Positions 17,492-24,909 of a DNA stretch of 64,000 nt are shown here, one piece after another; within the stretch, counting starts at the first letter, position 1; each line of letters starts with the position of its first letter. The notes beneath the pieces are model-generated. The model made no database searches. It worked only from the letters and a program-made list of their open reading frames with translations, and was not told where the DNA came from. Source of the DNA: Blastocatellia bacterium (GTDB taxonomy: Bacteria; Acidobacteriota; Blastocatellia; Pyrinomonadales; Pyrinomonadaceae). The translations under genes and the position numbers were made by a program. The DNA lies in contig PMSM01000006.1 in the NCBI GenBank assembly GCA_003168335.1, positions 448,320 through 512,319 on the forward strand, written 5' to 3'.

Positions 17492-17592
17492 GTCAGTACC
17501 GGGAGCGGTAGCGGTAGCGACCGGGTCTCAATCCACGTGACGGTCGAGTTTGCTGGAACAATAACCTGGTCGCTACCGCTCCCGGTACTGAC
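17492..17592. repeat. Palindromic repeat, GTCAGTACCGGGAGCGG family
   Basis: A 101-base element with inverted arms 17492-17522 and 17568-17592; the left arm has an extra six-base GTAGCG unit. A related half-arm is translated inside mutS2 at about 23090. It occupies the gap between the WecA-CapD fusion and the epimerase gene. Confidence 0.85.
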
Positions 17593-17632
17593 CTCATCCC
17601 AGAGCACCATCCCAACGAGGTTGACTCGTTTA

Positions 17633-18631
17633 TCAGCGTTGGGCCGAGGTCCCTTTGTTTTCCTGTCCCTGCCGACCGCTGTGAAATTCGATCACGGACT
17701 TCAGAATTCCATCGAGGTCCATCTGCGGCTGAAAGCCGACCTGCTTATTTACTTTCGAGATGTCGGGAACGCGCCGCGGCATGTCTTCAAAGCCTTCTTC
17801 GTAAGCCTCATCGTACGGGACCAGGACGATTTCGGATTCCGAGTTGGCGAGGTCCTTGACCTTCCGGGCGAGATCAGAGATGGTGATCTCGTGATTCGAT
17901 CCGACGTTGAAAACTTCGCCCACGGCCTGCTCGTCATCCATCAATTTCATCAGCGCGCCAACCACATCACCGACATAACAAAAACAGCGCGACTGCTCAC
18001 CGCTGCCGTACACCGTGATCGGCCGCCCGGAGAGCGCCTGCTTCACGAACGTGGGAATCACCATGCCGTATTGTCCGGTCTGCCGCGGACCTACGGTATT
18101 GAAGAGTCGCACCACGACGGTCGGCAACTTTTTCTCGCGCCAGTAAGCAAGGGCGAGAAATTCGTCGATGGCCTTTGAGCAGGCGTAGCTCCAACGTCCT
18201 TTGGTCGTGGCGCCCATCACCAGGTTGCCGTCTTCGCGAAACGGAACTTCAGTACTCAAGCCATAAACTTCGGACGTCGAAGCGATCAGGACTTTTTTCT
18301 TCTTCTTGTTGGCCAGCGCGAGGATTGTTTCCGTGCCCCGCACATTCGTCTCGATCGTGTGCACGGGGCTTTCCACGATCAGCTTGACGCCAACGGCCGC
18401 CGCCAGGTGAAAGATGACGTCGCATTGATCGACCAGCTCGGCGGCTACCGGCTGGTTATGCACGCTCTCGATGGTGTAGTGAAAGCGCGGATGATCCTTC
18501 AGATGGCGGATGTTTTCAAAGCTACCAGTGGAAAGATCGTCGATGATGAATACTTCGTCGCCGCGCTGCAGACACGCGTCGGAAAGATGAGAGCCGATGA
18601 ACCCCGACCCGCCCGTAATCAGAACTCGCAA
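17633..18631 (-). CDS. NAD-dependent nucleotide-sugar epimerase/dehydratase (extended SDR)
   Basis: 332 residues. GGSGFIGSH at 7-15 is the NAD-binding loop; the catalytic pair is Tyr148/Lys152 in YACSK, with STSEVYG upstream. It belongs to the UDP-glucose 4-epimerase / UDP-glucuronate decarboxylase group; sequence alone does not fix the substrate. The position upstream of the exopolysaccharide genes on the same strand implies it supplies a nucleotide sugar for them. The ATG at 18631 opens directly with the MRVLITGG strand, so the start is firm. A GAAAGGATC ribosome binding site is visible just upstream on the minus strand. Confidence 0.88.
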   Translation of the reverse strand: MRVLITGGSGFIGSHLSDACLQRGDEVFIIDDLSTGSFENIRHLKDHPRFHYTIESVHNQPVAAELVDQCDVIFHLAAAVGVKLIVESPVHTIETNVRGTETILALANKKKKKVLIASTSEVYGLSTEVPFREDGNLVMGATTKGRWSYACSKAIDEFLALAYWREKKLPTVVVRLFNTVGPRQTGQYGMVIPTFVKQALSGRPITVYGSGEQSRCFCYVGDVVGALMKLMDDEQAVGEVFNVGSNHEITISDLARKVKDLANSESEIVLVPYDEAYEEGFEDMPRRVPDISKVNKQVGFQPQMDLDGILKSVIEFHSGRQGQENKGTSAQR

Positions 18632-18741
18632 ACGAAAGATCCTTTCAGAAAAGTGCCGCAGATTTCGATTGAGGAGTCTAACACAAACCGTTGACCCCGG
18701 CCGCGATTCGCGGCGGCTCCAGGCCCTGGGTTAGTTTGGCT

Positions 18742-18790
18742 GTGGCACGCGCATCTTGCGCGTGATTCACGGGCGGGACGCCCGGGCCAC
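18742..18790. repeat. Palindromic repeat with two hairpins (GTGGCACGCGC family)
   Basis: The element begins GTGGC and ends GCCAC, and contains CACGCGC-ATCTT-GCGCGTG (18746-18764) plus a GGGCG/CGCCC-type hairpin. It lies in the divergent gap between the epimerase and the cysteine-motif protein, and can be read as a false N-terminal extension of the latter. Confidence 0.75.
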
Positions 18791-18872
18791 TCTTTCAAGT
18801 GAAACGGGTCGATCACACTTCTTGACATGCCCCCGCGTTCTACGGCTTACTGCTCAGACTTACCGATTCACG

Positions 18873-19634
18873 ATGTCGCTCGAATTCACTGTCGAATACC
18901 CATGCAGGCTGCGCGCGCGCTACTCTGAGCGGCATCTGCGCGAGTGGGGGCGCCTCAGCAACCTGCACACAATTCTGACGACCGGCGATCAAAGCGCGCC
19001 CGGCCCTGACAAGATCAAGTGGATCGAAGATGCCGGCGCTGAGATCGAACTGATGCAGAATGAAACCGCCGTCTGCGCAAACTGTCCGGCTTGTCTCCCG
19101 CCAGAGGCCGCCGGAGAAGGCGAAGCGGTCGGCTGTCTGGGCCGCATCAACTATCCCGTCGATGCTCAGTTTGAAAAGTTCATGGCTGACCGGGTTCAGC
19201 TTGCCCTCGACACTCTCGATCCTGAAGACCAGCCGCGCTTGTTGCGTATTCTTGTCGACCGGGAATCACCTTTTGATGGTGAAGCGACCAAAGAGCTGCG
19301 CCGCGTAACGACGGTTGATGGCCTGCGGTTTTTTGCCTCGCGACTGCCGATCAGATTGACGCGTGAAGGATCGCATCTGACGACCGACAACGTGTTCGAT
19401 TTGCTCGCCGGGTTTCGCTCAGAGGATGCCGAGCGCTCCAGCTACACGCGCGAGTTCCCTTTGGCAGCCACGGCCGACTATTACGATTTTCTCGACCTGA
19501 TGCTGCGGAACGATCTGAGCGAGTCCGAAACGTCTCGCCTGCACGCGCGCAGTCGCAACTATGCGCAGTTTCTGCGGTTGCTATCAGCGCTTGAACGCGC
19601 CGAAGCGTTGAACGCTCGCGTGCTGGTGGATTAG
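18873..19634 (+). CDS. Conserved hypothetical protein with a cysteine cluster
   Basis: 253 residues from ATG 18873; the longer open frame from 18756 only translates a palindromic repeat. The striking feature is CANCPACLP near residues 68-76 with another Cys about 14 residues later, which could bind zinc or an iron-sulphur cluster. The rest is mixed alpha/beta with many Arg and Glu and no signal peptide or membrane helix. I do not recognise the family. It stands alone on the plus strand between the epimerase and a repeat-filled gap, so context gives no role. Confidence 0.6.
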   Translation: MSLEFTVEYPCRLRARYSERHLREWGRLSNLHTILTTGDQSAPGPDKIKWIEDAGAEIELMQNETAVCANCPACLPPEAAGEGEAVGCLGRINYPVDAQFEKFMADRVQLALDTLDPEDQPRLLRILVDRESPFDGEATKELRRVTTVDGLRFFASRLPIRLTREGSHLTTDNVFDLLAGFRSEDAERSSYTREFPLAATADYYDFLDLMLRNDLSESETSRLHARSRNYAQFLRLLSALERAEALNARVLVD

Positions 19635-19932
19635 ATTTGGAGTGCGCTGACTTGTCAGCGCTTTGGTAAGCGGCAAATTGTCGCCGCAGAACGATCTAAC
19701 ATGCTGCTGAAAAATGGTAGGGGCGGGCAAAGACATCAGGAACGATCCACGAAATAACACGAAAGAGACTCGAATTCGGTGTCTTCTTCGTGCATGCTTC
19801 GTGTCTGTTCGTGGATCGTATTGGTCTCTGTTCAGGCTGCGAATGTTTGAAAACACCGGCCGCTACGTTGCGGCGCGCTGACTAGTCTGCATTTGAAAGC
19901 GGCGACAAGTCGCCGCACTCCAAACTTTTTCT
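19635..19932. repeat. Repeat-filled gap: two copies of one palindrome flanking another
   Basis: Bases 19636-19690 and about 19873-19924 are two degenerate copies of the TTTGGAGTGCG...CGCACTCCAAA element seen compactly at 62459-62514. Between them is a different palindrome with arms ACGATCCACGAA (19742-19753) and TTCGTGGATCGT (19808-19819). No gene is present. Confidence 0.85.
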
Positions 19933-20667
19933 TCACGCGTTCTCCTCATCCACCTGCCTGAGACTATCCAAAATTAAGTTCGTATTACTCGCGGCCTCGA
20001 TCGTTATCGGAAAAGACTCCGCGGACTTCTGGAAATCGAACGCGCCGCCGGTGATCTCGACGATTTGCCGAAACGCTTCATGGGCGGCGAGCTTCCCGCT
20101 CTCTGCGCCGACGATCTGGCCGTCGTTGAAAAGCACGCGCCCCGCCTGCAGGTTGCTGGTCAGCATTAGGACGCCGGTCGCCCGCGAGTTTTCAATAGCC
20201 TGAATCGCGTCGAACACACTGATGACTGAGAGATCGCCGGCAAACGTGACGCCCGGTTTCAGGCGTAGCCGTTCGATTTTCTGCGCCGGCTTTGCGTGCA
20301 GTTCCGGATGACGGGCGCGCCGAATCGCGTCCAAACCCGTGGCGATCGAGATGCGAGAGTCGAGCTGCCTTGCTTCCAGCAGACGATCGTGGGCAGCGTC
20401 GAAATCATCGCGCTCGATGTAGAGACTGGCCAGCGCCAGGCAGTGGCGCGCGGCTTCCTCGGGGTGTTTGTGCGACGCTGCCACTTCGCGCATGCGCTCA
20501 CGCAGAGGGATAGATCGGGGGTTGTGCTCGAGCGCGGTCTTCAAACGCTTCAGCGCGCGATCAGCCGAGCCATACTTTATGAACAGCTCCGCATCAAGCA
20601 GCGCAGTTTCTACTTCGCCAGTTGGTTCTTTGCGATCGTCACCCATGCAGTATTTTGTCAGTACCAC
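19933..20667 (-). CDS. DUF4388 (PATAN-like) protein with TPR-like N-terminus
   Basis: 244 residues, or 237 from the internal ATG at 20646. Residues about 25-125 form helical pairs of TPR type (ADRALKRLKTALEHNP). From about 140 comes a DUF4388 domain, recognisable by FAGDLSVISVFDAIQ, GVLMLTS, GRVLFNDGQIVGA and a terminal GAFDFQ. This domain is common in signalling and gliding-motility proteins of Acidobacteriota and Myxococcota and appears to be a protein interaction module. No membrane segment is present. The gene is divergent from mutS2, with about 145 bases between. Confidence 0.75.
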   Translation of the reverse strand: MVLTKYCMGDDRKEPTGEVETALLDAELFIKYGSADRALKRLKTALEHNPRSIPLRERMREVAASHKHPEEAARHCLALASLYIERDDFDAAHDRLLEARQLDSRISIATGLDAIRRARHPELHAKPAQKIERLRLKPGVTFAGDLSVISVFDAIQAIENSRATGVLMLTSNLQAGRVLFNDGQIVGAESGKLAAHEAFRQIVEITGGAFDFQKSAESFPITIEAASNTNLILDSLRQVDEENA

Positions 20668-20812
20668 CTACGGAGCGAGTGGACTCTCAACGTTGCGCAT
20701 TTGCGGCGCCTGGCCGTCTCAACTGCGCAGTTTATCACAGGGGGTTTTGGCTCGCCGGACAGGAAATCAGTGCAGTCTTTTGGCGCCGGGCTGCAGTCTA
20801 TAGTGAGCCTTA

Positions 20813-23455
20813 ATGCTAAGATTGACGATTCAAAAGATGAACCGACAGGCTTTCGATACGCTGGAATTCAATCCGCTGCGGGCGCTGGTGCGTCGCGGCG
20901 CGCAGACTGCGATGGGCAGGGCGCGTCTTGATGCGCTGGAACCGTCCGATGATTTGCTTCACCTGCAACATGCCCTCAGAGCAGTTGCAGAAAGTATTGA
21001 GCTGCGTCAGCACGGAAGCCGTCTGTCGTTCGACGGAATTGCCGACGCGACTGATTCGATCTCGCGCTTGAAGATCGAAGGCGCGGCGCTTGAACCGTTG
21101 GCCCTTCTCGATCTGGCGCGCCTGTGCGAGCGCGCGACGGAGACGCGCGCAACGATCCTCGCGGAACGCGACCAGGCTCCGACGTTGTTCGAGATCGTCG
21201 CGGAGTTGCCCGCCGAATTGAAACAGCTGGCGGCACTTTTGAATCGCAAGATTCTACCGGGCGGCGAGCTTGATGACCGCGCCAGCCCGGAACTCGCGCG
21301 GATTCGTCGTGAACTCGCCAGTGCCCGCTCACGAATTACGCGCTCGCTGGAAGGCGTAATGCGCCGCTCGAGCGAAGCGATCCAGGAACAGCTGGTCACA
21401 GTGCGTAATGATCGCTTCGTGATTCCCGTCCGCGCCGATCATCGCGCGCGCATCAATGGCGTCGCGCACGGGTCCTCTTCGTCAGGCGCAACGATCTTTG
21501 TCGAGCCGCTGGAAACAATCGAAGCGAACAACGAACTGCAATCATTGCGGGAAGCGGAGCAACGCGAGATCGCCGAAATTTTATTCGCGCTCTCAGAAGA
21601 GCTGCGACAGGAGTTGCCGGCGATTGAGCGAGGCGCAGAGGCTGTCGCGGAACTTGATTTCATCAACGCGAAAGCGGCGTTCGCCGAGAGATTCAATTGT
21701 GTCGTTCCGGAAGTGGCACAGACTTCAGTCCGTGGTGCTGACGAATCACAGACTGAAGTCTGTGCCACTGACACGCTCGAATTCATCGAAGCTCGGCATC
21801 CTTTATTGGAAGAAACCCTGCGCGCCACCGGCGCTAAGGTTGTTCCGGTTTCATTCAAGCTGGGTGACGAAAATCCGACGATGGTTATTTCGGGGGCCAA
21901 CGCGGGCGGCAAGACTGTGGTGCTTAAAACTGCCGGACTGCTTTCGCTGATGGCGCTTTCAGGCTTGCCGGTGCCGGCGAAACAAGCCCGTGTTCCTTTC
22001 TATCGATCTGTTCTGGCGGACATCGGCGATCATCAATCGCTGGCCGCCAACCTCTCGACTTTTACTTCGCACGTCGCAAACATCGCGTCGATGATCGAGT
22101 CCTGCGCCACGCCGGCGCTGGTACTGCTCGACGAAGTCGGCACCGGAACCGATCCGGAAGAAGGTTCGGCGCTGGGCGTAGCGGTGGTCGATCATTTCAA
22201 ACAGCGCGGCGCGCATGTGCTCGCCACGACGCACTATTCCGGTTTGAAGATGTATGCAGGCAACGAGCCCGGCGTGCTGAATGCCAGCGTTGAGTTCGAT
22301 GAAAAGACGCTACGGCCTACTTATCGTCTGCTGGTCGGCATTGCCGGCTCGTCATCGGGACTGGAAATCGCCCAGCGCTTTGGCATTCCCGCCGCGGTGA
22401 TCGCCAATGCTATGGAACAGGTGAAAGGGTCTTCACGCGCTTCGATCGAGTACCTGCAGCGCATTAAGCGCGAAGCCGAAGAAGCTGAAGCCCTGCGCCG
22501 AGCGTTGGAAGAGGAACGCAGCGCCGTGGCGGAGAAGTTTGCGGCGCTGGATGAACAGGCGGCGAAGCACGAGGCAGCACGCCAGGCTGAGTTAGAAAAA
22601 GAACTCTCCCAGGCGGTAAAGGAATTCGAAGAACGCAGTCACGAGCTTGTGGCTAAGATTGAAGACCGCGCCTCGCGTTTGAAGCTGGACCGCGAAGCTG
22701 CGCGCCGCACGGCTGAGCTAAAACGCGAAGCTCAGCGCGTGGCGGAAGTCGCGAGCAAGATTGAACACGGCTCTCGAGGTTCGTCTTCTCAGGGTTTGTC
22801 CCCGCAGATCCGCGGCGTTCGCGTAATTCGTGATGGCCAGGTAGTCAGTGATCTTCCGGCTGAGGCGGACAAAACAAAACCGATTCAAGCGCGTGTGGCA
22901 CGTGGTGCGCGCGCCGCCCGACAGGATATCCGCGGACCCCTCCGCGATCTGAAAATTGGGGATCGGGTGCGGCTGCTTTCGTTTGGCTCAGTTGGAATAG
23001 TTAATCATATCCGTGACGACGAGGCCGAAGTGCGCGTCGGCTCGCTGCGAATGCGCGAAAAGCTTGAAAATCTCGAGCTTGTATTTGAAGTCAGTACCGC
23101 GAGCGGAAGCCCGCGCGCCAAACCTGACACTCTGGAAGCACTGCGACGACAGGCGCAAACAACTGAAGTTCACCTGCACTCAGATGGGCAGCACCATTCA
23201 GAGTCGGATGTGAAAACGGAATTGAAGTTGATCGGCAAAAAGACTGACGAAGCGGTTGAGCTTACGGACAAGTTTCTCGATGAAGCTTTCTTGAACGGCC
23301 TGACCGAAGTGCGCATAATCCACGGCCACGGCACCGGTGCGCTGCGTCGAGCAATCACGGAATTCCTTAAAGATCATCCGCACGTCGCGCGGTTTGCGGC
23401 CGCGCAACAAGATCAAGGTGGCGCCGGTGCAACGGTAGTTGAGTTGAGACGCTGA
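20813..23455 (+). CDS. mutS2: MutS2 family ATPase/endonuclease
   Basis: 880 residues, somewhat longer than usual MutS2 (about 780). The ATPase has Walker A GANAGGKT at 361-368, LLDEVGTGTDPEEG (Walker B) and the TTHYSGLK motif. A coiled-coil clamp region (about 535-650), a KOW-like segment (KIGDRVRLLSFGSVGIV) and a C-terminal Smr nuclease domain (VRIIHGHGTGALRRAI) follow. MutS2 acts on recombination intermediates and in Gram-positives on collided ribosomes. Residues about 301-320 are encoded by an in-frame palindromic repeat (21713-21768), and EVSTASGSPRAKP near 760 reads through another half-repeat; both help explain the extra length. ATG 20837 is an alternative start. Confidence 0.93.
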   Translation: MLRLTIQKMNRQAFDTLEFNPLRALVRRGAQTAMGRARLDALEPSDDLLHLQHALRAVAESIELRQHGSRLSFDGIADATDSISRLKIEGAALEPLALLDLARLCERATETRATILAERDQAPTLFEIVAELPAELKQLAALLNRKILPGGELDDRASPELARIRRELASARSRITRSLEGVMRRSSEAIQEQLVTVRNDRFVIPVRADHRARINGVAHGSSSSGATIFVEPLETIEANNELQSLREAEQREIAEILFALSEELRQELPAIERGAEAVAELDFINAKAAFAERFNCVVPEVAQTSVRGADESQTEVCATDTLEFIEARHPLLEETLRATGAKVVPVSFKLGDENPTMVISGANAGGKTVVLKTAGLLSLMALSGLPVPAKQARVPFYRSVLADIGDHQSLAANLSTFTSHVANIASMIESCATPALVLLDEVGTGTDPEEGSALGVAVVDHFKQRGAHVLATTHYSGLKMYAGNEPGVLNASVEFDEKTLRPTYRLLVGIAGSSSGLEIAQRFGIPAAVIANAMEQVKGSSRASIEYLQRIKREAEEAEALRRALEEERSAVAEKFAALDEQAAKHEAARQAELEKELSQAVKEFEERSHELVAKIEDRASRLKLDREAARRTAELKREAQRVAEVASKIEHGSRGSSSQGLSPQIRGVRVIRDGQVVSDLPAEADKTKPIQARVARGARAARQDIRGPLRDLKIGDRVRLLSFGSVGIVNHIRDDEAEVRVGSLRMREKLENLELVFEVSTASGSPRAKPDTLEALRRQAQTTEVHLHSDGQHHSESDVKTELKLIGKKTDEAVELTDKFLDEAFLNGLTEVRIIHGHGTGALRRAITEFLKDHPHVARFAAAQQDQGGAGATVVELRR
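21713..21768. repeat. Palindromic repeat inserted in frame in mutS2
   Basis: Arms 21713-21730 and 21751-21768 are inverted, starting GTGGCACAGACTTCAGTC. The last 29 bases recur with one difference at 28702-28730. The element keeps the reading frame and adds about 20 residues (AQTSVRGADESQTEVCAT) before the ATPase domain. Confidence 0.9.
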
Positions 23456-23491
23456 GCGACCGTGTTTCATCAGTTGCGTGGAGGAACAATT

Positions 23492-24236
23492 TTGAACTTT
23501 AACTACCGCGAGTCACAGAAACAACGCGAACTCTTTTTCTTCTTGCGATTCATGGATTCGCATTTTCACGTTCCAAGAGGTCGGCCAAGACAGCTACCAC
23601 CGCCAGAGCCGGACATAATGGTTGAGCGTGCTGGCTTGGGGGTAGAAGTTACTGGAGTTCTACCAAGAACAAAATCTCAAGCAACTTGAGAGCGAGCAGC
23701 AACTCGTACTCGAAAGAGCGCGAACGATGTGCGAAGAAATGGGCTTGCCGCCTATGATTGTGAAAGTCGTTTGGAGCGCCGGTGCTACAACGTCCAAAAG
23801 AGAAAGATCATCTTTAGCGCACCAGTTGGTTAATGCTGTAGCCAAGAATACTCCGCTGGTTGATTCGCAAATTGCGATTGAACAAGATGGCCAAGCTGGT
23901 TCCCCTTTGCCAACTATGGTTGACATTCTTGGCATAGAACGGTGGTCAGTGCACCGAAGTCATCACTGGTTTAGCCCCCGATCCAGTTTCGTAGTCGAGT
24001 CTTCTACCCAAAACATTCAAACTCGAATCTCGGAGAAGAACGCGCGCTTCCGCGATTATCGCGGTGTTTGCGAGCGTCTTTGGCTCTTACTTGTTGCTGA
24101 GGGAATCGGACCTTCTTCGTGGTGTGAGTTACCCAAAAGCACTCGCCTCCACAAATACGATTCCGTTTTCGAGCAAGTGTTTTTCTTTCACCGGCTGGAT
24201 GGGCGGGTGATAAAACTGCCCACAATTCAGAAATAA
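23492..24236 (+). pseudogene. Frameshifted hypothetical gene, possibly nuclease-like
   Basis: Two open frames read as one gene. The first starts best at TTG 23492, eight bases after a GGAGGA ribosome binding site, and runs to 23689. The second carries on in another frame with LLEFYQEQNLKQLESEQQ and reaches the stop at 24236. Removing one base near 23645-23650 joins them into a protein of about 247 residues. The junction region (PDIMVERAGLGVE...) resembles the D...E strand pair of restriction-like nuclease folds, but this is only suggestive. It could be a true pseudogene or a sequencing error in an intact gene. It sits next to a toxin-antitoxin pair between mutS2 and dnaG, an accessory pocket between housekeeping genes. 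Confidence 0.6.
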
Positions 24237-24301
24237 GATGCGCTTCGCGCAAACCCTTCATCGATGACGTTTCGCCTTTGGATCGAGTAGAATGGCGTTG
24301 A

Positions 24302-24538
24302 ATGACTGATAGCGCATACAGGAAACTTTTAAAGCGCGTGGTCGTGAAGCCCGGCGTGTCTGGCGGCGAACCGTGCATCCACGGTACACGGATCAATGTC
24401 GCCGTGATCCTGGATTCGTTAGCCGAAGGACTATCTCCAAAAGAAATCACCAAACACTTCCCACCGCTAACCGAACTGGACGTTCGCGCCGCAGTAGCGT
24501 ACGCGGCAGAGTTAGCGCGCAAAGTTCCGGCCGCATGA
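24302..24538 (+). CDS. DUF433 family antitoxin
   Basis: 78 residues with the DUF433 pattern: VVVKPGVSGGEPCIHGTRINV near the N-terminus, then LAEGLSPKEITKHFP and a helix beginning LTELDVRAAVAYA, a small winged-helix-like DNA-binding fold. DUF433 proteins are the usual antitoxin partners of DUF5615 PIN-like toxins, and such a gene follows with a four-base overlap (ATGA). The antitoxin would neutralise the toxin and bind its own promoter. No clear ribosome binding site is seen before ATG 24302. Confidence 0.85.
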   Translation: MTDSAYRKLLKRVVVKPGVSGGEPCIHGTRINVAVILDSLAEGLSPKEITKHFPPLTELDVRAAVAYAAELARKVPAA

Positions 24539-24894
24539 AAATCAAGTTAGACCAAAATCTCTCTCAATATCTTCGCGATGATTTGACAGCGCTCAAGCAT
24601 GACGTTGATACCGTAGTCGACGAGGGATTGTCGGGAGCGTCTGATGCCGAAGTGCTTAAAGTGGCGACATCTCAGGATCGAATCCTCTTTACGCTCGACA
24701 AGGATTTTCTTGATCTGAAAGCAAATCCACTGGACAGTCATTGCGGCGTCGTGGTCTTTCGTCCTCCTCGTCAAGGCGCATTGGCCGTCGCCGAGTTCGT
24801 CAAGGCCTTCGTACGCAGCACAGACTTGGAAAAGTATTATCGTCGGACAACTGTTGTTGAGCGCAGACGCGCTCGAATTCTAAAGCGTCGATGA
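24535..24894 (+). CDS. DUF5615 PIN-like toxin
   Basis: 119 residues from ATG 24535, which overlaps the antitoxin stop. The PIN-like core shows LDQNLSQYL at the N-terminus (first acidic residue), DEGLSGASDAEVL, and LFTLDKDFLDL (the conserved Asp pair), as in DUF5615 proteins predicted to be ribonucleases. With the DUF433 gene it forms a type II toxin-antitoxin module of VapBC style. The module lies just before dnaG, which begins 15-36 bases after its stop, so dnaG and rpoD may be partly transcribed through it. Confidence 0.85.
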   Translation: MKIKLDQNLSQYLRDDLTALKHDVDTVVDEGLSGASDAEVLKVATSQDRILFTLDKDFLDLKANPLDSHCGVVVFRPPRQGALAVAEFVKAFVRSTDLEKYYRRTTVVERRRARILKRR

Positions 24895-24909
24895 TTTGAC
24901 GTTGTTCGC

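Noticed and set aside
17492-17592. CRISPR or attachment site
   Set aside because: It is a single inverted repeat with no spaced direct repeats, integrase or tRNA nearby.
18743-18760. TGGCAC...TTGC as a sigma-54 promoter
   Set aside because: The spacing between the two elements is wrong, and the site is part of a palindromic repeat.
18756-18872. N-terminal extension of the gene at 18873
   Set aside because: It only translates a palindromic repeat and has no ribosome binding site; the inner ATG is a better start.
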